The translations under genes and the position numbers were made by a program. Shown piece by piece: positions 22,088 to 31,230 of a DNA stretch of 43,189 bases; positions within the stretch are counted from its first letter, which is position 1, and every line of letters begins with the position of its first letter. The DNA comes from CAYOSU01 sp964541255 (GTDB lineage: Bacteria > Bacillota > Clostridia > Christensenellales > CAMQZB01), in contig CAZIPL010000009.1 of assembly GCA_964541255.1 (NCBI GenBank), positions 1 to 43,189 on the forward strand. The letters are read 5' to 3'. The notes beneath the pieces were generated by a model that did not search any database, had not been told where the DNA came from, and worked only from the letters and a program-made list of their open reading frames with translations.

Positions 22088-24490
22088 TTATACGGACTCT
22101 ATTTCATAAGTCTTGTCTTCAAGACCCTTTGACGAGAACGTAACTTTTATTTTGCCTTTCTGTTCTTTTGAGCGTACTACGGCGACCATTCTTCCGTTCC
22201 ACGTAGTGAAGCCGTTTCCGAGATAGCTTTCCTCTGTACGAGGAGCTCCCGATCCTACCGCAAGAAGTTCTCCCGCGCCCTCAACATTGACTTCGATACG
22301 CTGTTCCAAAGGCTTAACCAAGCCATTCTTATCGCCGAGCGAAACGTCGAAATAAACAATATCCTCTCCGCCCGCTTTGACGTTTTGCTTTTCGCAAAGA
22401 ACGTTTATCACAGTCTTATCTTCTGCCGTTTTCAAGGTCTCTCTCGAAAGTTCTTTGCCGTTTTCGTCATACGAAATCGCAGTTATTTCACCTTTCTCGT
22501 AAGGTACTTTGAAATTCGCAATGAACTTTTTGAGCTTTTTCTTGCCGTACGATTTGCCGTTTACTTTAAGTTCGATAAACTCGCCCTCACTCGCGACTCT
22601 GACGTTAGTTTTCGTTCCCTCATAGCCGTCGAAAGTCCAACAATCTATTCCGTCGGTTTTCCTATACATCGCAGGAATAAGCTTATCTTTCGAATGTTTA
22701 GGGTGTGACACTGCGATGAACGGCTTTTTATATTCTCCCCAAGCGATAGCCAAGTCATACGCCATTGTATCTCTGTGTCCGGCAATGTCGTAAAGTCCGC
22801 AGCCTGCGATTATGCACGGATAAGGCTTCGAGTAAAAACCCGTGTTTTTATTATAGTCGATTACGCCTACGCCGCATTCCCCCAAGTAATCCCAACCCGT
22901 CCAATAGAAATCGCCTATAACATAAGGAAGCTTTCTTGTGGCGGTGATTCGTTCGTAGTTATCAAGCGGGTTTGTCTCGCTGCCGACGATGATACGGTCG
23001 GGATATTTTTTATGGTGACCTACATAGGAATTCAAGCCGTAATTATATCCTGCAATATCCAAAGCCTCGCATATACCCTTTATCGGCTTATCGGAGTTTT
23101 TGGGACTCGTAAGGGCTTTCATAAATACGCCTATAATGCTCACCATTGTGTTAACCAAAACCGAGCCGCTCTTTTGAGTACTTTCAGCCGATACGTTAGG
23201 TCGATCGGGATCGGAATCGGAGACCTTTGTTCCGGAGGCACTTATCTTAATATTTTTTGCATACAACACGTTGAGCATAAGATTTACGCCCATCGTTACG
23301 GGACGGGAATCGTCGAGCTTATGGCATAAATCGACCATTCTCTTTCCTATTTGCACGCCTTTTTCCGACGCGGTTTCGGCTATTTCGTTGCCGATTGAAT
23401 ACATAACGACCGACGGATGATTGACGGCTTTTCTTATCATCTTTTCAAGGTCTCTTTCCCATTCCTCTTCGAAATGGAAGCCGTAACCGTACTGTCCTAC
23501 AGACTCGAACCAAACATCGAAGCCCTCCTCCATAACGTACATTCCGACCTCGTCGCAAGCTTCCAAAAACTCACGCGAACGCGGATCGTGAGAACCTCTT
23601 ATTGCATTAAAGCCGCCCTCTTTGAGACGACGAACACGGCGTAACTCGGATTCTTTATATTCGTTCATGCCGAGCATTCCGTTGTCTTGATGCACGCAAA
23701 CGCCGCGAAGCTTTGTCGAAACGCCGTTTATAAGAAGTCCTTTTTCGGAATTCCAACTAAGCGTTCTTATTCCTATTTTTTGAGTAACTTCGTCTATGAT
23801 AACGCCGTCTCTTCTTAGCGTTGTTCGCGCTTCGTAAAGATTCGGCGTTTCTGCACTCCAAAGACGAGCGTTAGGAACAATTATCGATACGTGTTCGCCG
23901 ACGCCGCTAGCAACGACATCACCGTTTAAAATTATTTCGGTCAAAAGCTCCGACTCTGGGGCGTTGCTACTCTCTATCGTAACTTCGAGCTTTGCGGGAT
24001 TAAGCGAGCGTGTGATTATTTTTATTCCGTCGGGGGTGATATGTTCCTTTTCGCCGACAAGAATATGTACCGGACGGTACAATCCGCCGCCCGTATACCA
24101 ACGTCCGTTGGGGCGTTGAGCATTGTGGACGGTTACTTTGATTTTGTTGTCTTCGCCGATTTTGAGCTTATCGGTCAAATCTACGAAAAAGTTCGAATAA
24201 CCGTAATAGCAGCTTCCGACTTCTTCCCCGTTCAAGAATACCTTGGTGTCCATATACGAGCCGCCGAAATCGAGGATCACGCTTTTGCCGTCATATTCCT
24301 CTTTCCCGAACAGCGTTTTTTCGTAGACATAGTTATTGCCAGGAAAAAACGCAAGAAGCGAACCGTTTTGCAAGAGCGGATTTCTTTTTTCGATAAGCAT
24401 TCCGTCGAAAGGCAAGGTTACTTTTCTTTTCTCGTTCGGAGTGTCTTTTACGTAAAACGTCCAATCGTGGTTAAAGCTTTCTCTTCTCAT
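22088..24490 (-). CDS. Glycoside hydrolase family 2 (beta-galactosidase-like)
   Basis: This is a cytosolic retaining beta-glycosidase of 800 aa without a signal peptide. The N-terminal sugar-binding jelly roll has RWYTGGGLYRPV (about 130-141); an Ig-like domain and the TIM barrel follow. The acid/base is E369 in YSIGNEIAE and the nucleophile E505 in VGSETNPLDNYE. About 60 residues inserted between them (about 405-470) make the gap longer than in LacZ-type enzymes. C-terminal beta domains follow. The exact substrate (galactoside, glucuronide or other) cannot be read from sequence. AGGAGG precedes the ATG. The divergent AraC regulator suggests induction by the substrate. Confidence 0.9.
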   Translation of the reverse strand: MRRESFNHDWTFYVKDTPNEKRKVTLPFDGMLIEKRNPLLQNGSLLAFFPGNNYVYEKTLFGKEEYDGKSVILDFGGSYMDTKVFLNGEEVGSCYYGYSNFFVDLTDKLKIGEDNKIKVTVHNAQRPNGRWYTGGGLYRPVHILVGEKEHITPDGIKIITRSLNPAKLEVTIESSNAPESELLTEIILNGDVVASGVGEHVSIIVPNARLWSAETPNLYEARTTLRRDGVIIDEVTQKIGIRTLSWNSEKGLLINGVSTKLRGVCVHQDNGMLGMNEYKESELRRVRRLKEGGFNAIRGSHDPRSREFLEACDEVGMYVMEEGFDVWFESVGQYGYGFHFEEEWERDLEKMIRKAVNHPSVVMYSIGNEIAETASEKGVQIGKRMVDLCHKLDDSRPVTMGVNLMLNVLYAKNIKISASGTKVSDSDPDRPNVSAESTQKSGSVLVNTMVSIIGVFMKALTSPKNSDKPIKGICEALDIAGYNYGLNSYVGHHKKYPDRIIVGSETNPLDNYERITATRKLPYVIGDFYWTGWDYLGECGVGVIDYNKNTGFYSKPYPCIIAGCGLYDIAGHRDTMAYDLAIAWGEYKKPFIAVSHPKHSKDKLIPAMYRKTDGIDCWTFDGYEGTKTNVRVASEGEFIELKVNGKSYGKKKLKKFIANFKVPYEKGEITAISYDENGKELSRETLKTAEDKTVINVLCEKQNVKAGGEDIVYFDVSLGDKNGLVKPLEQRIEVNVEGAGELLAVGSGAPRTEESYLGNGFTTWNGRMVAVVRSKEQKGKIKVTFSSKGLEDKTYEIESV

Positions 24491-24548
24491 CTTTTCCTCC
24501 TAAATTAAGTTATATCGTTAAAGCAAAGAAACAAATTTAAAACAAGTA

Positions 24549-24577
24549 TTGCTTTTTGATACAACTTGCTTTATAAT
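24549..24577 (+). promoter_or_regulatory. Promoter of the AraC-type regulator
   Basis: TTGCTT (24549-24554) and TATAAT (24572-24577) are 17 bp apart. One arm of the inverted repeat described at 24553-24652 fills the spacer, so binding there should affect polymerase. A possible minus-strand promoter for the GH2 gene (TTGTAT, 17 bp, TTTAAA) shares the same DNA but is weak. Confidence 0.6.
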
Positions 24578-24652
24578 AATTACAGTATATCACTATATTT
24601 GTGCAAAACAAATGCCAAAATAATGTACACATCGAATTTTTTGTATCAAAAA
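24553..24652. promoter_or_regulatory. 12-bp inverted repeat in the GH2/araC intergenic region
   Basis: TTTTTGATACAA (24553-24564) and its perfect reverse complement TTGTATCAAAAA (24641-24652) lie 76 bp apart. One arm is in the promoter and the other just before the ribosome site of the regulator. This suits paired half-sites for a dimeric AraC-family protein and DNA looping; this is inference. Confidence 0.55.
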
Positions 24653-24663
24653 AGGATATCATT

Positions 24664-25716
24664 ATGAATAATAACGCATCTATTCAAACCCAAACCAGCA
24701 TAACGACGATAGACGGAATGGAAGACCTATTCGAGAAAAAAGGCGCCGTCAGAAGGAAAAGTCTAACGCCGTTTCAGTTTAGAAAACTCATTCAAACAAA
24801 AGAGAGCGTTATTTCAACGATAAGCGATTTTTATAACACCGAAAAAATCGTAGTATCGTCCGACGCGTTGACAATAACAAATTCCCCCGTTCACGCGCAC
24901 GATTATTACGAGCTGGCGTTTGTTAGGGGCGGAAATTATTACGTTAAAATCGAAGACAAGGAATATACTTTTTTGAAAGGGGACTTGCTGTTACTAAACA
25001 GAAACACAAAGCATACCGAGAAAAACAGCTTTTCGGAATCGCAAAAATGCTATCTGTGCTTCGACGAAGTCTTTTTCGAAGATTATATCGCCAAATTCGG
25101 AAACATATCAAAACCAAACGGCATAATCGACGGATTTTTCAAAAACAACGCTACGAATAATATTTTGAACAACAAAGACTATATTTTGTTTAGGCCTATC
25201 TCGGATTACTCCGTCGTTACGGAAATATTTAACGAAATCGAAAACGTCATAACAAACCGTCCGAACTATATGATGGCTTCGATATATTATCTTATCGGAA
25301 AGCTTTTTTACATTCTCGAAGACGGAAAAACTTATTCGGAAACCTATGTTGACTTAGGAAACTTCCCCGAGCTAAAAATTGCCGAAAACACAAAAAACAT
25401 TATCAAAAAAGCACGCGGCAATATTTCAAGAGCGGAAATCGCAACGATTTTGGGATATTCGGAAAATCATATATACAGAACGTTCAAGAAAGTTTACGGA
25501 ACATCCGTCAAGGAGTTTTCTCAAGCAGAACAAATGAAAGCCGCGGCAGAGCTTCTTTTTGACTTTTCGCTCTCGATAGCCGACGTTGCCGTAAAAACGG
25601 GAATCGAAAACCGCACGCAGTTTTATAAGCTGTTCGAACAAACTTATTCCTGTACGCCGAAAGAATATCGCGAAAGGCTTAAAACAATAAAACCCGACTT
25701 ATCGCAAAATACTTAA
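24664..25716 (+). CDS. AraC-family transcriptional regulator
   Basis: This is a cytosolic DNA-binding regulator of 350 aa. The N-terminal cupin-like sensor domain contains HAHDYYELAFVRGG and FLKGDLLLLNRNTKH, typical of carbohydrate-sensing AraC proteins. The C-terminal 100 residues hold two helix-turn-helix motifs: SRAEIATILGYSENHIYRTFK and SIADVAVKTGIENRTQFYKLF, ending with CTPKEYRERL. AAAGGA precedes the ATG at 24664; the frame is open further upstream without a site. Divergent to the GH2 gene, its likely target. Confidence 0.92.
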   Translation: MNNNASIQTQTSITTIDGMEDLFEKKGAVRRKSLTPFQFRKLIQTKESVISTISDFYNTEKIVVSSDALTITNSPVHAHDYYELAFVRGGNYYVKIEDKEYTFLKGDLLLLNRNTKHTEKNSFSESQKCYLCFDEVFFEDYIAKFGNISKPNGIIDGFFKNNATNNILNNKDYILFRPISDYSVVTEIFNEIENVITNRPNYMMASIYYLIGKLFYILEDGKTYSETYVDLGNFPELKIAENTKNIIKKARGNISRAEIATILGYSENHIYRTFKKVYGTSVKEFSQAEQMKAAAELLFDFSLSIADVAVKTGIENRTQFYKLFEQTYSCTPKEYRERLKTIKPDLSQNT

Positions 25717-25779
25717 TAATACAAGAAGTTTCTGGTAATGCTAACAAAGAACAGAAACGCCGCAGTATTTCAAGCTTAG
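25715..25779 (+). repeat. Dispersed repeat, copy A
   Basis: AATAATACAAGAAGTTTCTG then AAAGAACAGAA then AGTATTTCAA recur in the same order in inverted orientation at 42675-42740. The copy begins inside the stop codon of the AraC gene. The gap 25717-26030 holds this repeat, a stretch faintly similar to 37400-37485, and the long hairpin at 25906-25984. Confidence 0.7.
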
Positions 25780-25905
25780 AAGCACAAAACGATAGTTTTG
25801 TGGCAAAACATTCTTGTTTTGCGAAGATTTTGTCGCAAGATAAAAGATTTACTTCTTATTGGTTCTATTATACGAATAACTACTACGTTTAGTGCACATA
25901 ACAAG

Positions 25906-25984
25906 AAAAACCTCTTACGGCATAATGATGTGCAGCAAAAGTTTTACGCTTTGGATACATATCAAATAGCCATAGGAGGTTTTT
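25906..25984. terminator. Long-armed bidirectional terminator between araC and copA
   Basis: AAAAACCTCTTACGGC (25906-25921) pairs with GCCATAGGAGGTTTTT (25969-25984) in 15 of 16 positions, counting one G-T pair. The loop is 47 bases. Both strands end in a T run, which suits the convergent genes on either side. The loop is unusually long for a terminator. Confidence 0.6.
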
Positions 25985-26030
25985 GTTCCTTAGATAAACA
26001 AGGATAAATATTTTTTATAATACTAAAATA

Positions 26031-28487
26031 TTACTTTATCGAAACGACGGTATAGCCTGCGTTTTCGACAGCCGATTTCAACGTTTCGTCCGAAACGGTT
26101 CCGTCATGCTCGACGTATGCCGTCTTTTTCGCAAGGTCTACTTTCGCCGTAACGCCGTTTATTTCGTTAAGGACTTTTTCGACTCTTCCACTGCAATGCA
26201 TGCACATCATGCCTTCGATTAACATTTCTTTTTTCATTTTCTTTATCTTCTCCTCTTTTTTGATGCTTATTGAATTCGTTACCACGAATATGCTCGAAAC
26301 ACTCATACAAAGCGACCCTATCATCGGGTTCAACGTTATGCCGAGCGGTGCCAAAACGCCTGCAGCCAAGGGTATGCAAAGAACGTTGTAGCAAAACGCC
26401 CAGAAAAGGTTTTGCTTGATCTTTTTAAGTATTCGTCGAGATACGACTACCCCCTCGGGTACGCTCATTAGGTCGCTGTTTGTCAAAACTATATCGCCCG
26501 AATCGACCGTTATTTCAGATCCCGACGACATAGCAATGCCGATATCGGCGGACTTTATCGCCAACGCGTCGTTGACGCCGTCGCCGACAAACGCGGTCAA
26601 GCCCTCTTTTTTGATTTGCAAAATATGATTCTGCTTTTCTTCGGGCAAAACTCCCGCGATGACCTCGTCAATTCCTACGCTTTTGGCAAGCGCTTCCGCC
26701 GTTTCTTTTTTATCGCCTGTCAGCATAACGGTTTTTACGCCAAGCGCTTTCAACCTTTCGATTGCTTTTTGACTCGACTTTTTGGGAAGATCGAGCATTG
26801 CGATTATCCCTATAATCTTGCCGTTTTCGGATACCGCTACGGCAGTCTTACCGTTTTTTGAAAGTTCTTGAAGCTTGTCTACGCTTCCGACGAATTTTTC
26901 GTTGCCGATTTTATATTCCTTTCCGTCAACAACGCCCGAAATACCAAGTCCGGAGAAGCTGTCGAAACTTTCTACATAAGAATTTTCTATATTATGCTTT
27001 TTCGCATAAGACGTTATTGCAGCCGACAGCGCGTGAGAGCTTTTTTCTTCTATTGCGGCAACTATCGAAACGAGCTTTCTTTCGTCATAATCGAAAGTTA
27101 TTACGTCCGTCACCTCTGGCTTTCCTTGCGTTATCGTGCCCGTTTTATCGAACACCGCGACTTTTACGTCGGCAAGGTTTTGAACAAGCTCGCCGCTTTT
27201 GACCAATATCCCCTTTTTCGCCATAGTTCCCGTTCCTACCATTATAGCAACGGGCGTTGCCAAGCCCAATGCGCACGGGCAAGATATAACCAGAACCGAT
27301 ATTGCCATATTAAGCGCATAAGAAAACTCTTCACCGATAACAAGCCAAACGACAAGCGTTATCAAAGCTATCGCCATAACGGCAGGCACGAAAACGCCTG
27401 CGACCTTATCGGCAAACTTTTGAACGGGCGCTTTGGAATTTGCCGCTTCTTCGATGAGCGACGCGATTCTTTGTATCGACGAATCGGAAGCTTTCTTTGT
27501 CGCACGGTAGGTTACATACCCAGAAAGCGCGACGGTACCCGAGAAAATATGTTCTCCCTCGCCCTTTGTTACGGGGATAGACTCTCCGCTTAGGTTGCTT
27601 TCGTCAAAGAGCGCCGATCCGCTTTCGATTATTCCGTCAACGCACGGCATATCGCCGCTTTTTATTACAACGATATCCCCTATTTCGACTTCCTCCGAAG
27701 GCACTTCGACTTCGACGCCGTTTTTGAGTATCACAGCCTTTTTGGGCGTAAGCTCGACAAGCTTTTTTATCTCGTCCGTAGCTTTTCTTTTTTGCCTTTC
27801 TTCGAGAGTTTTTCCGAGCGTAATGAGAGTCAATATCATCGTAGACGACTCGAAATACAGCTGCATTCCGAGCATATTCGCATGAGACAAATTCCCCGAA
27901 ACGTATGAAGATACAATTTCGTATATAATCTTTATTCCGTATATAAACGCAGACGCCGATCCCACCGCTATGAGAGAATCCATATTCGGGCTTTTGTGGA
28001 AAAGCGCCTTGAATCCGTTTATGAAATACTTGGAGTTAACAAGAAGCACCGGTGTCGAAAGAAGCATTTCGGTGAACGCAAGGTTAAACGCGCCTTTTTC
28101 GCCGAAAAATAGGTCTAGCCAAAACTCGGAGAAAGGAATTTTCTCCGCAAACATTTTGAGCATAGCCAACGTCATAACCAAGCACATGAAAACTATCGAA
28201 ACGATAAGACGTGTTTTTATCGAAAAGCTCTCTTTTGTTTGAGATTCCTTATTTGTTTTGGTATTATCGCTATTTTTCACTTTATCGTCGTGTAAAGATG
28301 CTCCGTAGCCGACTTTTTCAACGGCAGAAATGACTTCTTGCACGTCAAAATCGCCCTCTACGACCATAGAATTCGAAAGAAGGCTTACATCGGCGTTTTC
28401 TACACCGCGCACTTTTTTCGTCGCGCGTTCGACTGCCTGTTGACACGCCGCGCACGACATTCCTTTTACGTCAAATTTTTGTTTCAT
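26031..28487 (-). CDS. copA: Copper-translocating P1B-type ATPase with N- and C-terminal HMA domains
   Basis: This pump exports Cu(I) across the membrane using ATP. An HMA domain with GMSCAAC (residues 9-15) starts the protein. Eight membrane helices, the metal-transport motif SCPCALGLA, the phosphorylation site FDKTGT, the HP-type motif altered to SHALS, and GDGVNDALAIK follow. Residues 751-818 form a second HMA domain with GMMCMHC, the length and start (MKKEMLIEG) of a free CopZ chaperone. This C-terminal fusion is unusual for CopA. An internal ATG at 26237 with GAGGAG 12 bases upstream could release CopZ separately. The promoter overlaps an inverted repeat and the mRNA may be leaderless. 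Confidence 0.93.
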   Translation of the reverse strand: MKQKFDVKGMSCAACQQAVERATKKVRGVENADVSLLSNSMVVEGDFDVQEVISAVEKVGYGASLHDDKVKNSDNTKTNKESQTKESFSIKTRLIVSIVFMCLVMTLAMLKMFAEKIPFSEFWLDLFFGEKGAFNLAFTEMLLSTPVLLVNSKYFINGFKALFHKSPNMDSLIAVGSASAFIYGIKIIYEIVSSYVSGNLSHANMLGMQLYFESSTMILTLITLGKTLEERQKRKATDEIKKLVELTPKKAVILKNGVEVEVPSEEVEIGDIVVIKSGDMPCVDGIIESGSALFDESNLSGESIPVTKGEGEHIFSGTVALSGYVTYRATKKASDSSIQRIASLIEEAANSKAPVQKFADKVAGVFVPAVMAIALITLVVWLVIGEEFSYALNMAISVLVISCPCALGLATPVAIMVGTGTMAKKGILVKSGELVQNLADVKVAVFDKTGTITQGKPEVTDVITFDYDERKLVSIVAAIEEKSSHALSAAITSYAKKHNIENSYVESFDSFSGLGISGVVDGKEYKIGNEKFVGSVDKLQELSKNGKTAVAVSENGKIIGIIAMLDLPKKSSQKAIERLKALGVKTVMLTGDKKETAEALAKSVGIDEVIAGVLPEEKQNHILQIKKEGLTAFVGDGVNDALAIKSADIGIAMSSGSEITVDSGDIVLTNSDLMSVPEGVVVSRRILKKIKQNLFWAFCYNVLCIPLAAGVLAPLGITLNPMIGSLCMSVSSIFVVTNSISIKKEEKIKKMKKEMLIEGMMCMHCSGRVEKVLNEINGVTAKVDLAKKTAYVEHDGTVSDETLKSAVENAGYTVVSIK

Positions 28488-28493
28488 ATTGAT

Positions 28494-28528
28494 ATTATAC
28501 CCTTTCCGCCTTTCTTTTGCAAGGGTAT
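28494..28528 (-). promoter_or_regulatory. copA promoter with overlapping inverted-repeat operator
   Basis: TTGCAA (28517-28522) and TATAAT (28494-28499) on the minus strand have a 17-bp spacer. ATACCCTT (28497-28504 on plus) and AAGGGTAT (28521-28528) are perfect 8-bp arms that cover both hexamers. The TACCC/GGGTA halves recall CsoR copper operators, but the 16-bp centre is longer. Only six bases separate the -10 from the ATG. Confidence 0.65.
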
Positions 28529-28610
28529 TTGGCTCGTTTTGAAGGAAAATGTGAAAAAAATTTCGCGTTATTTGTTTTTAGTATAGAATAATCGGTTTTA
28601 TAATAAACTA

Positions 28611-28643
28611 AAACCGCTTCCTAAAAAATCTCGAAAGCGGTTT
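28611..28643. terminator. Terminator of the alpha/beta hydrolase gene
   Basis: AAACCGCTT and AAGCGGTTT form a stem around a 15-base loop. T-rich sequence follows on both strands. It lies about 60 bp past the stop of the gene at 28706 and before the copA promoter. Confidence 0.6.
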
Positions 28644-28705
28644 CTTACCTTTTATGTAGTTTTTATCATTCCATTTATCGCTTGACACTAAACAATATCG
28701 AATTA

Positions 28706-29644
28706 TTATAAATCTTCGCTTGACGTATATCTATCCAAAAAGCTTTTTACGGTCGAATAATACATTTCTCTGTCGTATAAAATCGTTCTTGCGTGCTCGG
28801 AGAACGGGCAAAGATAAAGCTCCTTTTCGCCCTTTTTGGCGTTATATAAATCTACGCACATATGGTACGGAGTCATGGTATCGAGCTTGCCGTGAATAAA
28901 AAGCATCGGCACGTCTTCGTAGCCGTTTTCCGTTATATCTTTCAAGGGATTGACGTCGTACAACGTGAAGCCGTACTTCATTTTGCAAATGAGGCTCGCA
29001 AGAGGTATCAAAAACTTAATGGACATCCCAAACGACGTCTTGGCATTGAAGTCGAACTCTTCGGGAAGATATGAAAATGGGCAGTCCAAAATCGCGCACT
29101 CGATTTTCGTTTCTTCGTCCTTTTGGTGCATTATTATTGACGACGCGCCCATACTCTCGCCGTGAAGATATATCTTCGCATTCTCACCAGTCAATTCGCG
29201 AGCTTTTTTTATCATTAACCCGAGGTCGTCTTTTTCGTGATAACCCATAGGCTCCAAGCTGCCGCCGCTTTTCCCGCAATGCTCGTTGTCATAAACAAGT
29301 GCGTTATATCCAAACGACATAACCATTGCGGCATATTTTATGCTCGTCATAATGTTCGCGCCGTGTCCGTGAACGATTACGAAAGTCTTATTCGTCGGAA
29401 CGGAGTTTCTATAGAATTCGCCGTACAGGTCATATCCGTGGGACGATTTGAGCCAAAACTCTTCGTGCGGATTATTCTCGAAAAATCCGCGCGGAATATT
29501 GCCGTTCGTGCTTTCTATTTCGTATCTCGATTCGTAATCGACTTTTTTGGGCGTAACCAATATGCCGAGCATATAATTAGCCAAAACAACAAGTCCTACG
29601 GCAATAAGCACGACTATTCCGATTATAAGATATATCCACCACAT
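28706..29644 (-). CDS. Membrane-anchored alpha/beta hydrolase
   Basis: This is a predicted serine hydrolase of 312 aa. An N-terminal membrane helix (residues 2-28) probably anchors it, with the catalytic domain outside. The oxyanion motif is VHGHGAN, the nucleophile S164 in HGESMGA, and the acid and base D255 (GKLDTMTP) and H284 (FSEHART). It resembles the lysophospholipase-like or prolyl-peptidase-like hydrolases common in clostridia (COG1073 type). The substrate is not predictable. AGGGGAG precedes the ATG. Confidence 0.85.
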   Translation of the reverse strand: MWWIYLIIGIVVLIAVGLVVLANYMLGILVTPKKVDYESRYEIESTNGNIPRGFFENNPHEEFWLKSSHGYDLYGEFYRNSVPTNKTFVIVHGHGANIMTSIKYAAMVMSFGYNALVYDNEHCGKSGGSLEPMGYHEKDDLGLMIKKARELTGENAKIYLHGESMGASSIIMHQKDEETKIECAILDCPFSYLPEEFDFNAKTSFGMSIKFLIPLASLICKMKYGFTLYDVNPLKDITENGYEDVPMLFIHGKLDTMTPYHMCVDLYNAKKGEKELYLCPFSEHARTILYDREMYYSTVKSFLDRYTSSEDL

Positions 29645-29698
29645 AGCATTCTCCCCTTAATCATGCAATATATTGTTATCTTAATTCAAAAGTTTTTA

Positions 29699-31150
29699 TT
29701 ATTCTTCTATATCATTCTCGCCTTCGAAGCCGTCAAGAGTTTCTTCTGCGACAAAATCGGCGACATTATTTTCGTCAACATACTCATTTTCGTCGAAAGT
29801 AGGCTCGTCCTCTGTTTCAAAAGAATCTCTATCTTCAACCTTCGTTAGCTCGTCGTTTTCTTCTGTTTCTTCGTTTTGTCCTAAGTTTTCCGTCATCCCA
29901 TCGATAACTTTTGAAAGTGCGTCGGAAGCCGAAAGTATCGCGTCGGGAACAATCGCTTCTTCGCTTTTTTCGGTATTAATAAGTCTAGACAATGTATCGA
30001 GCTCGCTCGAAAGACTTTCGAAGCTCTTTTTAAGGTCGTCCTCAGATTCCGAAACTCCGCCGCCCGTTACCGTCGTGAAGTTATCTTTGAAGCGGTCAAG
30101 CTCATCCTTTATCTCGGAAATCTTGTCTTGGTTGTCCGATAAAAGAACGGTGATCTGGTTGTTGAGCTTTTCAAGCATTCTCATTACGTCGTCGTTGTCG
30201 GCAAGCGCGGATTCCTCTCTCATCGAATCGCCATTTTCCAACGCGCAAAGAACTTTGTCAATACGCTCGATAAGCGCGTTTTCCGCCATTGTTTCGGTCG
30301 CTATTGCATCTATATCGCTCGATTGCGGTCTTTCTTCCAAACGATCTATCTTTTCGGAAAGCTTTGCAATCATATTTGCAATATTTGAAGCTTCGTTTTC
30401 CGAAATATTTGAAGATACAACGATGGCATTCTCGCTATTATCGATTTGATTATCGCCGTTTCTTTCCAGCAATTCGTCGAGCTTACGCAAAATCGCAGCG
30501 TTTTCTTCCGCTCTTTTTTGAGTTTCGATTTCAAGCTTTTCGAGCCTTTCTTCTATATTTGAGTTATCCGTTTTCACTAAGTTTTCTTCGATAGCGCTAA
30601 GCTTAATTAAAACCGCGTCGAGCTTTTCGTCCTTTGAATTATCGGAAGTATCGTTAATAGCCGCTATCGCATCGAAAAGGCAATCGAGCTTTTCCGATAT
30701 ATCGGAAAGGTTCTTATTTACGTCGCTATCCTGCTTTTCGGCAAACAGTTCGCAAAGCTTCGACATCGAAAGAGCAAGCTCGTTGAAGCTGTTTTCGGTC
30801 TTTTCTTTAAGCTCTTTGCACAAAACCGCTATCTCGTTCTTTTCGTCGCGAGAAAGCTTTTTGAATTCTTCGGAAAGGTTTATCGAATTTCTCGACTGCT
30901 CTCTTATACTGCTTTCAATCTTATCGTTAAGCGCATATAAATCGGCACGGCAAACGTCGGTAAGGTTACTTACCTCACCTTGCAAAAGCCTCAATTCTTC
31001 GACTACATCTACGCTTTTGGCGGCAGACTCTTTGACGGAATCTATTTCCGTCTGAAGATAGTATAATGCCTCTTGCATTTGCGTGGCTCTGTCTTTTTGA
31101 ACAAAGTAGCCGAGATTCTTGCTGTCGAAATTGTCGTTTTTGCCGTCCAT
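29699..31150 (-). CDS. Long coiled-coil protein with acidic C terminus, unknown function
   Basis: This 483-aa protein has no signal peptide or membrane helix. Residues about 20-400 show repeated heptad patterns and stretches such as LSDISEKLDCLFDAIAAI and IAKLSEKIDRLEERP. The last 70 residues are strongly acidic (ETEENDELTKVEDRDSFETE). I recognise no family; a cytosolic scaffold is likely but unproven. It has its own sigma-A promoter and AAAGG nine bases before the ATG. It lies between the hydrolase gene and sigK, with no sign of an operon with either. Confidence 0.65.
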   Translation of the reverse strand: MDGKNDNFDSKNLGYFVQKDRATQMQEALYYLQTEIDSVKESAAKSVDVVEELRLLQGEVSNLTDVCRADLYALNDKIESSIREQSRNSINLSEEFKKLSRDEKNEIAVLCKELKEKTENSFNELALSMSKLCELFAEKQDSDVNKNLSDISEKLDCLFDAIAAINDTSDNSKDEKLDAVLIKLSAIEENLVKTDNSNIEERLEKLEIETQKRAEENAAILRKLDELLERNGDNQIDNSENAIVVSSNISENEASNIANMIAKLSEKIDRLEERPQSSDIDAIATETMAENALIERIDKVLCALENGDSMREESALADNDDVMRMLEKLNNQITVLLSDNQDKISEIKDELDRFKDNFTTVTGGGVSESEDDLKKSFESLSSELDTLSRLINTEKSEEAIVPDAILSASDALSKVIDGMTENLGQNEETEENDELTKVEDRDSFETEDEPTFDENEYVDENNVADFVAEETLDGFEGENDIEE

Positions 31151-31182
31151 AAATTCAATACCTTTTCTTTTTAGTACACCCT

Positions 31183-31211
31183 ATTGTAGCATAAATTTTC
31201 ACTCTTAACAA
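31183..31211 (-). promoter_or_regulatory. Promoter of the coiled-coil gene
   Basis: TTGTTA (31206-31211) and TACAAT (31183-31188) on the minus strand are 17 bp apart, with the start about 25 bases before the ATG. Confidence 0.65.
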
Positions 31212-31230
31212 TAGAATTTATAAAATTATT

